NCBI GenBank assembly: GCA_964514415.1
Contig: CAZEQL010000013.1
Coordinates: 1-25,917, forward strand
Source: CAZEQL01 sp964514415
GTDB taxonomy: Bacteria; Chloroflexota; Dehalococcoidia; GIF9; AB-539-J10
Direction of reading: 5' to 3'
DNA: 25,917 nt
Part shown: in pieces, positions 14,868-22,143 of the stretch
How the letters are laid out: each line of letters begins with the position of its first letter
Position numbering within the stretch: position 1 is the stretch's first letter
The notes under the pieces: model-generated
Told to the model about the DNA's origin: nothing
The model's input: the letters and a program-made list of their open reading frames with translations, nothing else
The model's database searches: none
Program-made: the position numbers and the translations under genes

Positions 14868-15773
14868 TTAATCCAGATATTCTCCAGTGAAAACTTCTTC
14901 CACTGGGCCACTGAGCAATACTTCCCCTACCCCATCCCAGAGTATGGTTAAAACTCCGCCTGGAAGTATTATGTCAACTTCCTTATTGGCATAATTAAGC
15001 AACTGAGCGACAACAGCTATGGCACAGGCGCCACTGCCACAGGCAAGAGTTTCACCAACCCCTCGTTCCCACACTCTAGCCTCTATCTTCTTCTTGCTCA
15101 ACACCCTGGCTATTTCAAAGTTAGTCCTTTGTGAAAACATGGGATGTTTCTCTATTTCAGGTCCTATCTTCTTCAGGGGAAAATCAGCTACTGAATTAGA
15201 TAGAAAGCTCACCGCATGGGGATTGCCCATGGACAGGAGGGATAAAGCTAGTTTTCTTCTCCCTGTCGCCACGGGGTAATCCAATATCGGAGGTTGCTTT
15301 GCCTTACTCACAGCGACACTTATAACAGGAATTTGTTCAGGTTGGAATTGTGGCATACCCATATTTACCTCGACTCGGTTAACTTTATCCTCTGAAATAT
15401 AAGCTTTAGCCTTTCTTATACCTGACAAAGTTTCTATAGTTAAACAAAGATTGCTTTGCTTCACTCCACCCTCTTCTATGCCTCTACCATGAAGAGAACG
15501 GGTTTGAGTGATGATGATGTCCCTTTCAATAACATGTTTAACAAAACACCTCAATCCATTGCCGCAAACCTCAGCTTCAGACCCATCAGGATTAAAAATA
15601 CGCATCTTTAAATCAGCAACCTTTGAATCTTGCACCAATATCAACCCATCAGCCCCCACACCAAAGTGACGCTGACACATAGCTTGAGCTAACTTTGACC
15701 ACTCCCCCTCCACATTTCTGGCATCCACCAGAATGAAGTCGTTCCCCGTAGCTTGCAGTTTGGAAAATTTCAT
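14868..15773 (-). CDS. dapF: Diaminopimelate epimerase
   Basis: 301 residues, slightly longer than the usual 275-280. It converts LL- to meso-diaminopimelate for lysine and peptidoglycan-type precursors. Active-site pair: C70 in EVCGNGLRCF and C245 in LACGSGACA. Other family marks are QATGNDFILVD at the start, RHFGVGADGLI, FNPDGSEAE, SMGNPHAV and RTNFEIARV, plus WERGVGETLACG. Extra residues lie in the middle, roughly 85-105 and 145-170. The ATG overlaps the miaA stop by four bases (ATGA), so the two are translationally coupled. Next comes the DapL-type aminotransferase, so two consecutive steps of diaminopimelate synthesis are adjacent. Confidence 0.95.
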   Translation of the reverse strand: MKFSKLQATGNDFILVDARNVEGEWSKLAQAMCQRHFGVGADGLILVQDSKVADLKMRIFNPDGSEAEVCGNGLRCFVKHVIERDIIITQTRSLHGRGIEEGGVKQSNLCLTIETLSGIRKAKAYISEDKVNRVEVNMGMPQFQPEQIPVISVAVSKAKQPPILDYPVATGRRKLALSLLSMGNPHAVSFLSNSVADFPLKKIGPEIEKHPMFSQRTNFEIARVLSKKKIEARVWERGVGETLACGSGACAIAVVAQLLNYANKEVDIILPGGVLTILWDGVGEVLLSGPVEEVFTGEYLD

Positions 15774-16681
15774 GAGAGAAAACTTCTTATTAAGTTCCTC
15801 GCCTCTGTCTTTGCATCACTAACGTCAAGCCAATGAACCCTCCCATCACTGAGGCGGAACCAACTGTATTGATGCCGAACTAAGCGATGAGTCTCATACT
15901 TTATCCTGTCAATAGCCTCAGGTAAATTCACTCTACCCTGAAGAAAATCACCTATCTGCTTGTAACCTATACCTGACATAGAAGGCAAGGCAAAACTATA
16001 ACCTTTTTTCAGCAATTCCTCTGTTTCCTCAATTAATCCACTTTGTATCATTTTATCCACACGATAATCAACTCTTTTATACAACTCGCTTCTTCCCAGA
16101 GTTAAACCAATGGTAAGGATAGGAAAAGCTGGCGTCTCCTTACACCACAGTCGTGAAGGAAGCTGTCCCGTCATTTGGTAGATTTCTAAAGCTCTTACAA
16201 TACGGCGGGTATTACCTGGGTGAATTTTGGCTGCAGCTAGAGGGTCAATGCTTCGTAATTCCTGGTAAATAACATGGCTACCTTCCTGTTCTGCTCTAAT
16301 TTCCAAATCATGCCTTAGCTGAGGATTGGGGGAAACTGGGGGAATTTTCCATCCCTCTACCAACGACCAAATATAAAGGCCGCTGCCACCTACCAGTAGC
16401 GATAAATTTCCTTTTCGCTGAATAGCCTTGATTATCCTGGTAGCTAATTGACAGTAAGTAGCTAAGCTAAAGTCTTCATCAGGGTTGACTACATCAATAA
16501 GATGGTGAGGAACCAACGCTCTTTCAGCTAGAGTAGGCTTATTGGTGCCAATATCCATATACCTGTAGACCTGTCGGCTATCAGCACTTACTATCTCAGC
16601 AGGAAAATCTTGAGCTAATTGAAGAGCAAGCTCACTTTTACCCGCCGCTGTAGGGCCAACAATAGTAATGAGGCATTCCAT
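15770..16681 (-). CDS. miaA: tRNA dimethylallyltransferase
   Basis: 303 residues. It adds an isopentenyl group to A37 of tRNAs reading U-starting codons. P-loop GPTAAGKS (9-16), DMAPP/active-site stretch SADSRQVYRYMDIGTNKP, HHLIDVVNPDEDFS, LVGGSGLYI and the C-terminal MSGIGYKQIGDFL and THRLVRHQYSWFR are all in family order. ATG at 16679-16681, 21 bases after the tpiA stop, has no clear Shine-Dalgarno sequence and may depend on coupling to tpiA. Its stop overlaps the dapF start. The prenyl donor could relate to the isoprenoid enzyme encoded upstream at 18786-19820. Confidence 0.95.
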   Translation of the reverse strand: MECLITIVGPTAAGKSELALQLAQDFPAEIVSADSRQVYRYMDIGTNKPTLAERALVPHHLIDVVNPDEDFSLATYCQLATRIIKAIQRKGNLSLLVGGSGLYIWSLVEGWKIPPVSPNPQLRHDLEIRAEQEGSHVIYQELRSIDPLAAAKIHPGNTRRIVRALEIYQMTGQLPSRLWCKETPAFPILTIGLTLGRSELYKRVDYRVDKMIQSGLIEETEELLKKGYSFALPSMSGIGYKQIGDFLQGRVNLPEAIDRIKYETHRLVRHQYSWFRLSDGRVHWLDVSDAKTEARNLIRSFLS

Positions 16682-16702
16682 CGGTTAGAAACTCGTTACA
16701 AT

Positions 16703-17470
16703 TCAAAGAAGTTTCTTCTTGATTTCAGCAGTCTGCGTAACAATACTCAAAAACTCCTCAGCTTTAAGGCTAGCACCACCGACTAAGGCACCATCGATCT
16801 CTGGACGAGAAACAAACTCAGCAATGTTATCACCAGTAACGCTGCCACCATAAAGGATACGCAAACTTTGAGCTATATCCTTATTCCATAGCTTAGCCAG
16901 AACATTACGGATAAAATGAATAGTAGCTGCTGCCTGCTCACTGCTAGATGCCTTGCCTGTGCCAATAGCCCACACAGGTTCATAAGCAATCACCATACCA
17001 GAAATGGGCTTTATTCCATTCAAAGCTAACTCCACCTGCCTGCTAATCACCTCTTCTGTCTTGCCACCTTCATTCTCTTCAAGCCTCTCCCCGACACATA
17101 AAATAGGGCTAAGTCCGTTTGCTAAAGCTGCCCTTATTTTCTTGTTAACTACTTCATCAGTTTCGGTAAAATACCAGCGGCGTTCAGAATGTCCCACGAT
17201 GACAAATTCACATAGTTCGCTAAGCATCAGTGGGGAGATCTCACCAGTATAAGCCCCTTTGACTTCAAAATACATATTCTGAGCACCGAGCTTAATAGAT
17301 GAACCTTGAAGCATACTCTTTATTGTAGACAAAAACACAAACGGCGGGCAGAGCACCTTTTCCACCTCTTTTATCTTATCCAGTGTGTCAAGCATATCAT
17401 GGACAAGCTTCTCAGCCTCGACAACCGTAGTATTCATTTTCCAGTTACCAGCAACGAAGGGAATACGCAT
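16703..17470 (-). CDS. tpiA: Triosephosphate isomerase
   Basis: 255 residues, complete. It interconverts dihydroxyacetone phosphate and glyceraldehyde 3-phosphate. Catalytic residues are visible: N9 and K11 in AGNWKMN, H94 in IVGHSERR, E164 in AYEPVWAIGTG. Phosphate-binding loops YGGSVTGDN and DGALVGGASL are at the C-terminus. ATG at 17468-17470 follows AAGGAG with an 8-base gap. It comes 71 bases after pgk, the usual glycolysis/gluconeogenesis pairing; no gapA is seen in the window. Confidence 0.97.
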   Translation of the reverse strand: MRIPFVAGNWKMNTTVVEAEKLVHDMLDTLDKIKEVEKVLCPPFVFLSTIKSMLQGSSIKLGAQNMYFEVKGAYTGEISPLMLSELCEFVIVGHSERRWYFTETDEVVNKKIRAALANGLSPILCVGERLEENEGGKTEEVISRQVELALNGIKPISGMVIAYEPVWAIGTGKASSSEQAAATIHFIRNVLAKLWNKDIAQSLRILYGGSVTGDNIAEFVSRPEIDGALVGGASLKAEEFLSIVTQTAEIKKKLL

Positions 17471-17541
17471 TTCATCTACTCCTTGTTCTTATACTTCATT
17501 CAAGCCTTTGCCTTACCAGCATCCCATGAAATCCCAGAATT

Positions 17542-18738
17542 TTATGGGGACTCTTTATCTAGTAAAACTTCCACCCCAGGCAAAGCAGCACCTTCAAGAA
17601 ACCTTAGACTGGCACCACCCCCAGTGGAAACATGACTCATCTTACCCGTCAACCCCATTTCCCGAACTATTTCAGCGCTAGAGCCACCGCCAATAATCTT
17701 AGTAGCATTGAGAGTGGAAATGAAAGTAGCTAGCGCTTTAGTCCCCTGGGCAAATTTAGGTATTTCGTAAACCCCCATAGGACCATTCCACATAATGATA
17801 CGACATTTCTTGAGCTCATTAGAGAAAAGCTCGATAGTCTTAAGACCGATGTCTACAATATAACTATCGGGTGAGATATCAGTAATGGGCACTGTCTCAA
17901 CTTCAGCCTCGGCTTTAATTTCCTTTACCATAACTACATCGATTGGGAGTAAAAGCGGCACCTTCCATGCCTCAGCTTCTTGCAGTAATTCCTTAGCCAA
18001 CCCTAATTTATCTTGTTCTACTAGAGAATGCCCTACTTCATATCCCTGTGCCTTTAGAAAAGTGGCTGCCATGCCACCACCAACAAGCAGAATATCAACC
18101 CTTTTTAACATATTCTGCAGTAGTCCTATTTTGTCACCTACCTTAGCACCGCCTATAAGACAAGCGAAGGGATGCTCAGGGTCATTCAACAGATTTCCCA
18201 TAACCTTTAATTCCTTTTCCATTAAAAAGCCAGCCACTGCTGGCAAATACTTGGCTACACCTACAATAGAGGCATGCGCACGATGGGCAGTACCAAAAGC
18301 ATCGTTAACATAGATATCAGCTAACTTGGCTAGCTCCCGGGCAAAATGAGGGTCATCTGCCTCTTCCTCATGATAGAAGCGCACATTTTCCAGAAATAAA
18401 ATATCTCCTTCCTTGAGCGTCTGCACCTGGGTTTGAAGATCTTTACCCACACAGTCACGTACCGTGCTGACGGGTAAACCTATGAGCTGTGACAGGCGCT
18501 GTGCTATTGGCGCTATTCTCAATTGCTCAACTACGTTGCCACCAGGCCGTCCCAGGTGAGAACAGAGGATTACTTTAGCTCCATGGTCAACGAGATATTT
18601 AATGGTAGGTAATGAGGCTTGGATGCGGCTATCATCGCTGATAGCACCAGTATTTATATCCAGAGGAACATTAAAGTCAACTCTAACTAAAACTCTTTTT
18701 CCTTTAACTTCTATATCTCTAATAGTTTTTTTCTGCAA
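17542..18738 (-). CDS. pgk: Phosphoglycerate kinase, TTG start
   Basis: 398 residues, the usual bacterial length. N-lobe substrate motif RVDFNVPLD (19-27), HLGRPGG, ENVRFYHEEE and FGTAHRAHAS; C-lobe nucleotide motifs IGGAKVGDKIGLL, LVGGGMAATFL, NGPMGVYE and GGGSSAEI. The last has Ser where many homologues have Asp (GGGDSAA). It transfers phosphate between 1,3-bisphosphoglycerate and ATP. The start codon is TTG (18736-18738) with AGGAGG nine bases upstream; it gives the normal N-terminus QKKTIRDIEVKGKRVL and no better start exists nearby. It follows the prenyltransferase gene by 47 bases, then tpiA. Confidence 0.96.
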   Translation of the reverse strand: MQKKTIRDIEVKGKRVLVRVDFNVPLDINTGAISDDSRIQASLPTIKYLVDHGAKVILCSHLGRPGGNVVEQLRIAPIAQRLSQLIGLPVSTVRDCVGKDLQTQVQTLKEGDILFLENVRFYHEEEADDPHFARELAKLADIYVNDAFGTAHRAHASIVGVAKYLPAVAGFLMEKELKVMGNLLNDPEHPFACLIGGAKVGDKIGLLQNMLKRVDILLVGGGMAATFLKAQGYEVGHSLVEQDKLGLAKELLQEAEAWKVPLLLPIDVVMVKEIKAEAEVETVPITDISPDSYIVDIGLKTIELFSNELKKCRIIMWNGPMGVYEIPKFAQGTKALATFISTLNATKIIGGGSSAEIVREMGLTGKMSHVSTGGGASLRFLEGAALPGVEVLLDKESP

Positions 18739-18785
18739 TTCTCTCTTCCTCCTTTGCCTGGAAAAATCAAAGTTTGGGGGACTAC

Positions 18786-19820
18786 TTAGTAGTCGCGCTC
18801 CACTAGAAAGCTCGAAACTTCTCTTAAAGGAGCTTGCCTGAGTGTACTAATCCCAGCAACGTCAAGATGTGCTAAAGCTCGGTGATAATGTTGCTCCGTT
18901 AACCACTGAGCATAATCTCTAGCATCCAATCCGTCAAGGATTCTTACTACCTTAATTATATCCTCACCTTGGATAGATTCCTGAGTGTAAAGTTTTTCAA
19001 GCATCTTTCTATCCTCTCCTTTACTATTCTTCAATCCATAAACTACAGGCAAGGTTTTCTTCTTCTGTGAAATATCACCCTTCGATTTACCAATTTTTGC
19101 TTCTATTCCCCAAATACCCAATATGTCATCGCGAATTTGATAGGCTATACCCAGTTGCACGCCAAACTCACGGAGACAGTTTACTATTCTTTTATCTTCG
19201 CTGCTCAAGTATGCCCCAAGGAAAGTTGATATTGCTAGCAATGCGGCTGTTTTTTTTGCTATCATATTAAGGTAATCCTCAATAGTGATATCAAGGCGGC
19301 TCTCGTAATTAATATCTAAATATTGACCTTCACAAAGCTCTATACAAGCTTGGTTTAACATACGAATAGAATGTATGATTTTCTCATCGTTTATACTATT
19401 CTCTTTCAATCTAAGCAAGGCTAAATAAGCTAAGAAGAACATAGCATCGCCAGCATTTATAGCCTGTGACTGGCCCCATAACTTCCACAAAGTTGGCCGA
19501 TTATGGCGTTCCCAGCTAGCATCCTCAATATCATCATGGATTAAAGAAAAGTTGTGGATAAGTTCTAAAGCTGCTGCAGCGGGTAATATTTTTGATGTGT
19601 CGCCTCCTACTGCCTGACAACTAAGAAGGCAAAGAGTAGGGCGAACAAATTTACCCGATTTCTTATGCTCGGGTTGTCCTCGCTCATCTAGCCAGCCCAT
19701 ATGGTATCGCAACATATCGTAAAGGGCTAAAGAATGACTATCAGCAGTCTTTTTTAACTCAGTTTCTATTGCTTCATGGTAAGGTATAAAAACTTCAGGC
19801 AACTTATAGTTTGTATTCAT
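18786..19820 (-). CDS. Polyprenyl (isoprenyl) diphosphate synthase family protein
   Basis: 344 residues. GKFVRP (56-61) is the isopentenyl diphosphate-binding motif, and the first Asp-rich motif is HDDIED (D96, D97, D100). The second Asp-rich motif reads DDILGIWG, with Gly in place of the third Asp. SKGDISQKKKTLPVVYGL is the typical C-terminal segment. Such enzymes chain isopentenyl units into geranyl-, farnesyl- or longer diphosphates. The residues just before the first motif (IHNFSLIHDD) include Phe and Ser at positions that set chain length, but I do not assign a product. The gene is divergent from the zinc-protein operon. Its ATG has no clear Shine-Dalgarno sequence, and the likely promoter lies very close, so the mRNA may be nearly leaderless. 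Confidence 0.9.
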   Translation of the reverse strand: MNTNYKLPEVFIPYHEAIETELKKTADSHSLALYDMLRYHMGWLDERGQPEHKKSGKFVRPTLCLLSCQAVGGDTSKILPAAAALELIHNFSLIHDDIEDASWERHNRPTLWKLWGQSQAINAGDAMFFLAYLALLRLKENSINDEKIIHSIRMLNQACIELCEGQYLDINYESRLDITIEDYLNMIAKKTAALLAISTFLGAYLSSEDKRIVNCLREFGVQLGIAYQIRDDILGIWGIEAKIGKSKGDISQKKKTLPVVYGLKNSKGEDRKMLEKLYTQESIQGEDIIKVVRILDGLDARDYAQWLTEQHYHRALAHLDVAGISTLRQAPLREVSSFLVERDY

Positions 19821-19831
19821 GAAAACTACCC

Positions 19832-19861
19832 ATATTAATGATTAGAAAGATAAGTTGTCAA
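19832..19861 (-). promoter_or_regulatory. Promoter for the prenyl diphosphate synthase gene
   Basis: Minus strand TTGACA (19856-19861, perfect -35) with a weak -10, TAATAT at 18 bases (19832-19837) or ATTAAT at 16. The start of transcription would be around 19825, about five bases before the ATG at 19820, leaving little room for a ribosome binding site. Confidence 0.45.
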
Positions 19862-19895
19862 CCGACTAACAAAGAAAGCCAATTCCTTTTAGAAC

Positions 19896-19924
19896 TTGAT
19901 GTGGTTCCACTATCGAGATATAAT
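19896..19924 (+). promoter_or_regulatory. Sigma-70 promoter of the zinc-protein operon
   Basis: TTGATG (19896-19901), exactly 17 bases, then a perfect TATAAT (19919-19924). Transcription should start near 19931, inside the CIRCE element that begins at the last base of the -10. The leader is about 37 bases and contains GGGAGGAATTAG before the ATG at 19968. Confidence 0.8.
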
Positions 19925-19950
19925 TAGCAATCTGGTATCAAGAGTGCTAA
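19924..19950 (+). promoter_or_regulatory. CIRCE operator (HrcA heat-shock repressor site)
   Basis: TTAGCAATC (19924-19932), nine bases, GAGTGCTAA (19942-19950). The CIRCE consensus is TTAGCACTC-N9-GAGTGCTAA, so 17 of 18 arm positions and the exact spacing match. The pairing extends two bases outwards (AA and TT). The element overlaps the -10 and transcription start of the promoter just upstream, the usual place for HrcA repression. HrcA itself is not in this window. The controlled genes are small zinc proteins, not groEL or dnaK. Confidence 0.88.
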
Positions 19951-19967
19951 TTAATGGGAGGAATTAG

Positions 19968-20189
19968 ATGAATTGTGCTGTTTGCGGAAACCCGCTACTT
20001 TTTGACCGAGTTGTTTTCCACTGCTCTTGTGGAGTTTTTGTGCATGCTTATTGCTGGGATGAGCATGTATTGCAAGCTCATAAACCATCTTTTGAAATAG
20101 GCACGGTTAATCTAAACGACGAGTTTAGAACAAGAGAGACCAAAGTAGAAGAAGAACCTACAGAAAAACAAATAACAGCGCCAATATAA
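19968..20189 (+). CDS. Small zinc-finger protein under CIRCE control
   Basis: 73 residues. The first half has eight candidate zinc ligands: C3, C6, C19, C21, H26, C29, H33 and H38. The spacing CxxC, CxC, HxxC, HxxxxH resembles two-zinc cross-brace folds of the RING, ZZ or B-box type. The second half (about 40-73) is charged and probably disordered. ATG follows GGGAGGAATTAG. It is the first gene of a two-gene unit with an FmdB-like protein 23 bases downstream. The promoter carries an HrcA operator, so expression probably rises on heat or protein-folding stress. I know no specific function; a role in protein quality control is inference from regulation alone. Confidence 0.8.
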   Translation: MNCAVCGNPLLFDRVVFHCSCGVFVHAYCWDEHVLQAHKPSFEIGTVNLNDEFRTRETKVEEEPTEKQITAPI

Positions 20190-20212
20190 AGATGGCATAA
20201 GGAGGAATGCAG

Positions 20213-20410
20213 ATGCCTATTTATCAATATCAATGCTCAAACTGCAAATTGCAATTTGAGCTTAAGCAGAGTTTCAGTGATAAGCCAACGACTAGTTGCC
20301 CGACGTGCCACAAACCTGCCAACCGCCTTTTCTCTCCAGTTCCCATACTATTCAAGGGGCCAGGGTTTTATATAACTGACTCCAGAAAGGAAACAGAAGA
20401 TAAACCATGA
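20213..20410 (+). CDS. FmdB-type zinc ribbon protein
   Basis: 65 residues from ATG at 20213. Another ATG in frame at 20207 lies only one base after GGAGG, while 20213 has proper spacing and gives the classic family start MPIYQYQC. Zinc ligands C8, C11, C29 and C32 form the ribbon (QCSNCKLQF and TSCPTCHKP), followed by LFSPVPILFKGPGFYITD, the conserved tail segment of the FmdB family. The family's role is poorly defined. The gene follows the CIRCE-controlled zinc-finger gene by 23 bases and is probably cotranscribed with it. Confidence 0.9.
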   Translation: MPIYQYQCSNCKLQFELKQSFSDKPTTSCPTCHKPANRLFSPVPILFKGPGFYITDSRKETEDKP

Positions 20411-20445
20411 AGGCTCTCCCTCATTATTACCATTCAAACTTTACA

Positions 20446-20454
20446 TGCTATACT
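20446..20454 (+). promoter_or_regulatory. Extended -10 promoter for tRNA-Arg
   Basis: TGCTATACT (20446-20454): TG, one base, then TATACT, an extended -10 element. No good -35 is seen 16-18 bases upstream. Transcription would begin close to 20461, four bases before the mature tRNA. Confidence 0.5.
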
Positions 20455-20464
20455 TAATTCGAGC

Positions 20465-20541
20465 GTCCCTGTAGCTCAACAGGATAGAGCGGCTGCCTTC
20501 TAAGCAGCGGGTTGTGGGTTCGAGTCCCGCCAGGGATACCA
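20465..20541 (+). tRNA. tRNA-Arg (anticodon TCT), CCA encoded
   Basis: 77 bases fold as a full cloverleaf. Acceptor GTCCCTG pairs with CAGGGAT (one G-U), D stem GCTC/GAGC, anticodon stem GCTGC/GCAGC with loop CTTCTAA giving anticodon TCT at 20499-20501, T stem GTGGG/CCCGC around TTCGAGT. Discriminator A at 20538 and CCA at 20539-20541 are encoded. It reads AGA/AGG codons, which are common in the genes here. Confidence 0.96.
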
Positions 20542-20570
20542 GAAGTTGATTTTAGCTCATTACAAGGAAC

Positions 20571-20599
20571 TGGTTAATCAATCTTTCATTGGTTATACT
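20571..20599 (+). promoter_or_regulatory. Weak candidate promoter for acsC-acsV
   Basis: TATACT at 20594-20599 with only a poor -35 (TGGTTA at 20571-20576, 17-base spacer). It would give a leader of about 190 bases holding a short open frame and a palindromic repeat. Other start sites, or read-through from the tRNA gene, are possible. Confidence 0.25.
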
Positions 20600-20646
20600 T
20601 TCCCGGGAATAGCAAGAGGGAGTTTGCCCCACAAGGAGAAGACAGG

Positions 20647-20769
20647 ATGGTTAAGATAATTGTTTCTACACTTCGCCAATACACTTGGGGTAGACTTAGA
20701 GAGAGAGGCAAAGCAACCTCTAGGGGAACCGAGATTGCTTCACCCCTGGCTCATAATAACAAGGAATGA
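20647..20769 (+). CDS. Possible 40-codon leader ORF upstream of acsC
   Basis: ATG at 20647 follows AAGGAG with an 8-base gap and runs 40 codons to TGA, beginning MVKIIVSTLRQYTW. Its second half crosses the palindromic repeat at 20711-20740, so the Arg/Gly-rich end is probably repeat-derived rather than a conserved protein. I recognise no family. It lies 29 bases before the acsC start and could be either a leader peptide or a chance frame. Confidence 0.2.
   Translation: MVKIIVSTLRQYTWGRLRERGKATSRGTEIASPLAHNNKE
20711..20740 (+). repeat. Imperfect palindromic repeat (REP-like)
   Basis: AAGCAACCTC (20711-20720), a 10-base loop, then GAGATTGCTT (20731-20740); the arms pair at nine of ten positions. 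GAGATTGCTTC followed by a GGCTC stretch resembles dispersed palindromic repeats I recall from many bacterial genomes, here degenerate. It may also form a hairpin in the acsC leader RNA. Only one clear copy is in the window. Confidence 0.4.
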
Positions 20770-20798
20770 ACACTTCGAAAAAGGAAAGCTAAGAAGCT

Positions 20799-22136
20799 GT
20801 GACCGGAATTGAAATTTATAAATACTTGCCCAGGACTAATTGTAAAAAGTGCGGCTTTCCTACTTGTTTAGCATTCGCCATGAAAGTAGCGCAAAAACAA
20901 GCAGATATTTCTTTATGTCCTGAACTCTCTGAAGAATCAAGGAAAATACTTGAAGCTGCAGCGCGTCCACCAATAAGACTGGTAACAATTGGCAGGAATA
21001 AAAATATTGAAGTTGGCAATGAGACAGTCCTATTTCGACACGAGAAGACATTCTATCATCAACCCGGGTTGGTAATCAAAATTAAAGATACAGAGCCACT
21101 TGACAATGTCGTCCAGCTAGTGAATGAGGTAACCAACTATAGTGTGGAGCGAGTAGGCCTAAAATTAGGCTTGGATGGGTTCGCTTTAGCTAATGAGTCC
21201 ATGGAGGCTGTCGGCTTTTCCAAACTTGTTGAGACAGTTAGCAACAATACTGATTTGCCATTGGTGCTTATGTCTGCCGACCCAAGGACAATGAGTCTTG
21301 CCTTAGACAAAGTATCTCAAAATAGACCTCTAATCGCTGCTGCCACCAGAGACAATTGGCAAGACATGGCTCAACTTGCTTTAGACCATCATTGTCCCCT
21401 GGTTGTATCTGAACCACACGGTTTAAGTCAGCTTGCCGCACTTACAGAACTGGTAAACCAAAAGGGAGTTGAGGATATCATACTTGACCCGGGAACTCTT
21501 AGCTTCAATGATTCAACAGATACTTTGACTCAATTACGGCGACTAGCCATAAGCAAGAGTTACAAACCTCTAGGCTACCCTGTAATAACTTTCCCAGGCG
21601 ATAGCACCACCTTGGTAGAAGAAGAGGCAATATTAGCTGCTCAGCACATAGCTAAATACGCTGGCATTATTGTCCTGGACCATTTCTCACCTGGCACAAT
21701 ATATCCCCTGCTCACGCTGCGCCTGAACATATATACCGACCCTCAAAAGCCAATTCAGGTAGCAGCCGGTGTCTATCCTATAAACGACCCCAAGGACACA
21801 AGCCCACTGGCGGTTACCACTGACTTTTCCCTGACCTACTTCTCTATAGCCGGTGAACTGCAATCCAGCGGCTTTCCTTCGTGGCTCCTAGTCTGTGATA
21901 CTGGAGGCCTCTCCGTACTTACTGCATGGGCTGCGGGCAAGTTCAGCGCTGCCCAGATTGCCAAAACGGTCAAACAGTTTAACATGGCTAGTTATATCAG
22001 CCACCACAACATAATCATCCCTGGTTATGTAGCCATTATAAAAGGGGAACTTGAAGAGGAGCTACCCGAGTGGAAAATTATGGTAGGCCCTCGTGAAGCC
22101 ATAGATATAGGTAGCTACTTAAAGCAAAATTGGTAA
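20799..22136 (+). CDS. acsC: Corrinoid iron-sulfur protein large (gamma) subunit
   Basis: 445 residues, full length for the family. The N-terminal 4Fe-4S motif is C15, C18, C23 and C40 (TNCKKCGFPTCLAFAMKV and LCPEL), followed by a TIM barrel and a C-terminal cobamide-binding domain with CDTGGLSVLTAWAAGKF. With the small subunit AcsD it carries the methyl group from methyltetrahydrofolate to acetyl-CoA synthase in the Wood-Ljungdahl pathway. Start is GTG at 20799 with a weak upstream AAGGAAAG; this gives the usual N-terminus TGIEIYKYLPRTNC. acsD, acsB and CO dehydrogenase genes are not in the window. The activator gene acsV follows after 7 bases. Confidence 0.94.
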   Translation: MTGIEIYKYLPRTNCKKCGFPTCLAFAMKVAQKQADISLCPELSEESRKILEAAARPPIRLVTIGRNKNIEVGNETVLFRHEKTFYHQPGLVIKIKDTEPLDNVVQLVNEVTNYSVERVGLKLGLDGFALANESMEAVGFSKLVETVSNNTDLPLVLMSADPRTMSLALDKVSQNRPLIAAATRDNWQDMAQLALDHHCPLVVSEPHGLSQLAALTELVNQKGVEDIILDPGTLSFNDSTDTLTQLRRLAISKSYKPLGYPVITFPGDSTTLVEEEAILAAQHIAKYAGIIVLDHFSPGTIYPLLTLRLNIYTDPQKPIQVAAGVYPINDPKDTSPLAVTTDFSLTYFSIAGELQSSGFPSWLLVCDTGGLSVLTAWAAGKFSAAQIAKTVKQFNMASYISHHNIIIPGYVAIIKGELEEELPEWKIMVGPREAIDIGSYLKQNW

Positions 22137-22143
22137 TGTTATT

